Source: DALYLB01 sp046154695
GTDB taxonomy: Bacteria; Acidobacteriota; Blastocatellia; RBC074
Direction of reading: 5' to 3'
DNA: 5,555 bases
NCBI GenBank assembly: GCA_046154695.1
Contig: JBJXFI010000017.1
Location: 1 to 5,555, forward strand
In this document: positions 5,341 to 5,555 of the stretch, in pieces
How the letters are laid out: each line of letters begins with the position of its first letter
How positions within the stretch are numbered: position 1 is the stretch's first letter
The notes under the pieces: generated by a model
The model's input: the letters and a program-made list of their open reading frames with translations, nothing else
Database searches by the model: none
Told to the model about the DNA's origin: nothing
Made by a program: the position numbers and the translations under genes

Positions 5341-5386
5341 GCCTTCAGGCGGCCGGCCCCAGGCGAAAGACAGCCCGCCTGAAGGC
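5341..5386. repeat. 12-bp perfect inverted repeat with 22-nt spacer
   Basis: GCCTTCAGGCGG at 5341-5352 is the exact reverse complement of CCGCCTGAAGGC at 5375-5386. The T run at 5407-5414 is about 20 nt away, too far for a standard terminator. It could be a protein-binding palindrome, a degenerate terminator for a gene to the right, or another intergenic repeat. Confidence 0.6.
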
Positions 5387-5410
5387 CAATGGCGTTAAGT
5401 TTAGAGTTTT

Positions 5411-5464
5411 TTTTGAAATTCGATCTTTGCAGCCTGCGAAGCAGGCGACAGCATATAGCCCAGG
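5411..5464 (+). repeat. Right copy of the GAA-hairpin intergenic repeat
   Basis: The copy starts with TTTTGAAATTC (5411-5421), then 10 nt, then the hairpin GCCTGC-GAA-GCAGGC (5432-5446), then GACAGCATATAGCCCAGG (5447-5464). Bases 5419-5464 match bases 1-46 at 41 of 46 positions in the same orientation. The second hairpin that follows in the left copy is missing here, so this copy is partial or diverged. Confidence 0.8.
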
Positions 5465-5483
5465 ACCGCATCGAAAACGCTCG

Positions 5484-5537
5484 CAAGCCCGTGAAACGGG
5501 CGGCAGAGCGTCCGCTGTCGCCCGTTTCACGGGCTTG
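5484..5537. repeat. 23-bp inverted repeat built from two GCCCGTGAAACGGGC hairpins
   Basis: The arms at 5484-5506 and 5515-5537 are reverse complements with one mismatch, separated by 8 nt. Each arm contains its own hairpin: GCCCGT-GAA-ACGGGC at 5487-5501 and its reverse complement at 5520-5534. The same 15-mer also occurs at 83-97. The region can form one long stem or two small hairpins. Confidence 0.8.
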
Positions 5538-5555
5538 AAAACCGTTTTTACCGGC

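Noticed and set aside
5292..5530. Short minus-strand frames at the right edge
   Set aside because: They consist of translated repeat sequence; similar peptides arise from the same repeats at the left edge.

Overview
The window holds one large protein-coding gene on the minus strand (389-5116, 1575 aa) between two gene-free flanks full of palindromic repeats. I infer a GC-rich, Gram-negative soil-type bacterium, most likely Acidobacteriota (perhaps class Blastocatellia). This rests on the GC-rich coding region, the secreted DUF11/He_PIG architecture, and the intergenic hairpin clusters built on GAA loops (GCCTGCGAAGCAGGC, GCCCGTGAAACGGGC and GGCAGCATAAAGCCC). The placement is from memory and was not searched.

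The gene encodes an exported modular protein. In order it has a signal peptide (about 1-48), a beta-propeller-like head (about 55-350), three tandem copies of a ~310-320 aa supermodule (366-687, 688-1005, 1006-1312), a putative Ig (He_PIG) domain (about 1317-1408), and a cysteine-containing C-terminal domain (about 1409-1575). Each supermodule pairs an unnamed beta-type module with a DUF11-type module. There is no catalytic signature and no cell-wall anchor motif. The best reading is an extracellular or outer-surface structural or adhesive protein, but its function is unknown.

The right flank (5117-5555) is upstream of the gene. Reading toward the gene it contains GAA-loop repeats, an inverted repeat at 5341-5386, about 130 bp with no clear promoter, and then a structured 5' leader (5117-5205). 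The leader holds overlapping perfect stems that exclude one another, a possible 13-codon leader peptide ending 2 nt before the start codon, a hairpin, and a perfect AGGAGGT ribosome binding site. This is the best candidate in the window for an undescribed regulatory element.

The left flank (1-388) is downstream of the gene. It has a tandem 8-mer just after the stop codon, a long AT-rich inverted repeat built from TTCCGTTTG-like units (core 232-324), and a composite element made of two inverted copies of the repeat also present once at the right edge. I see no tRNA, rRNA, CRISPR array, transposase or second convincing gene.
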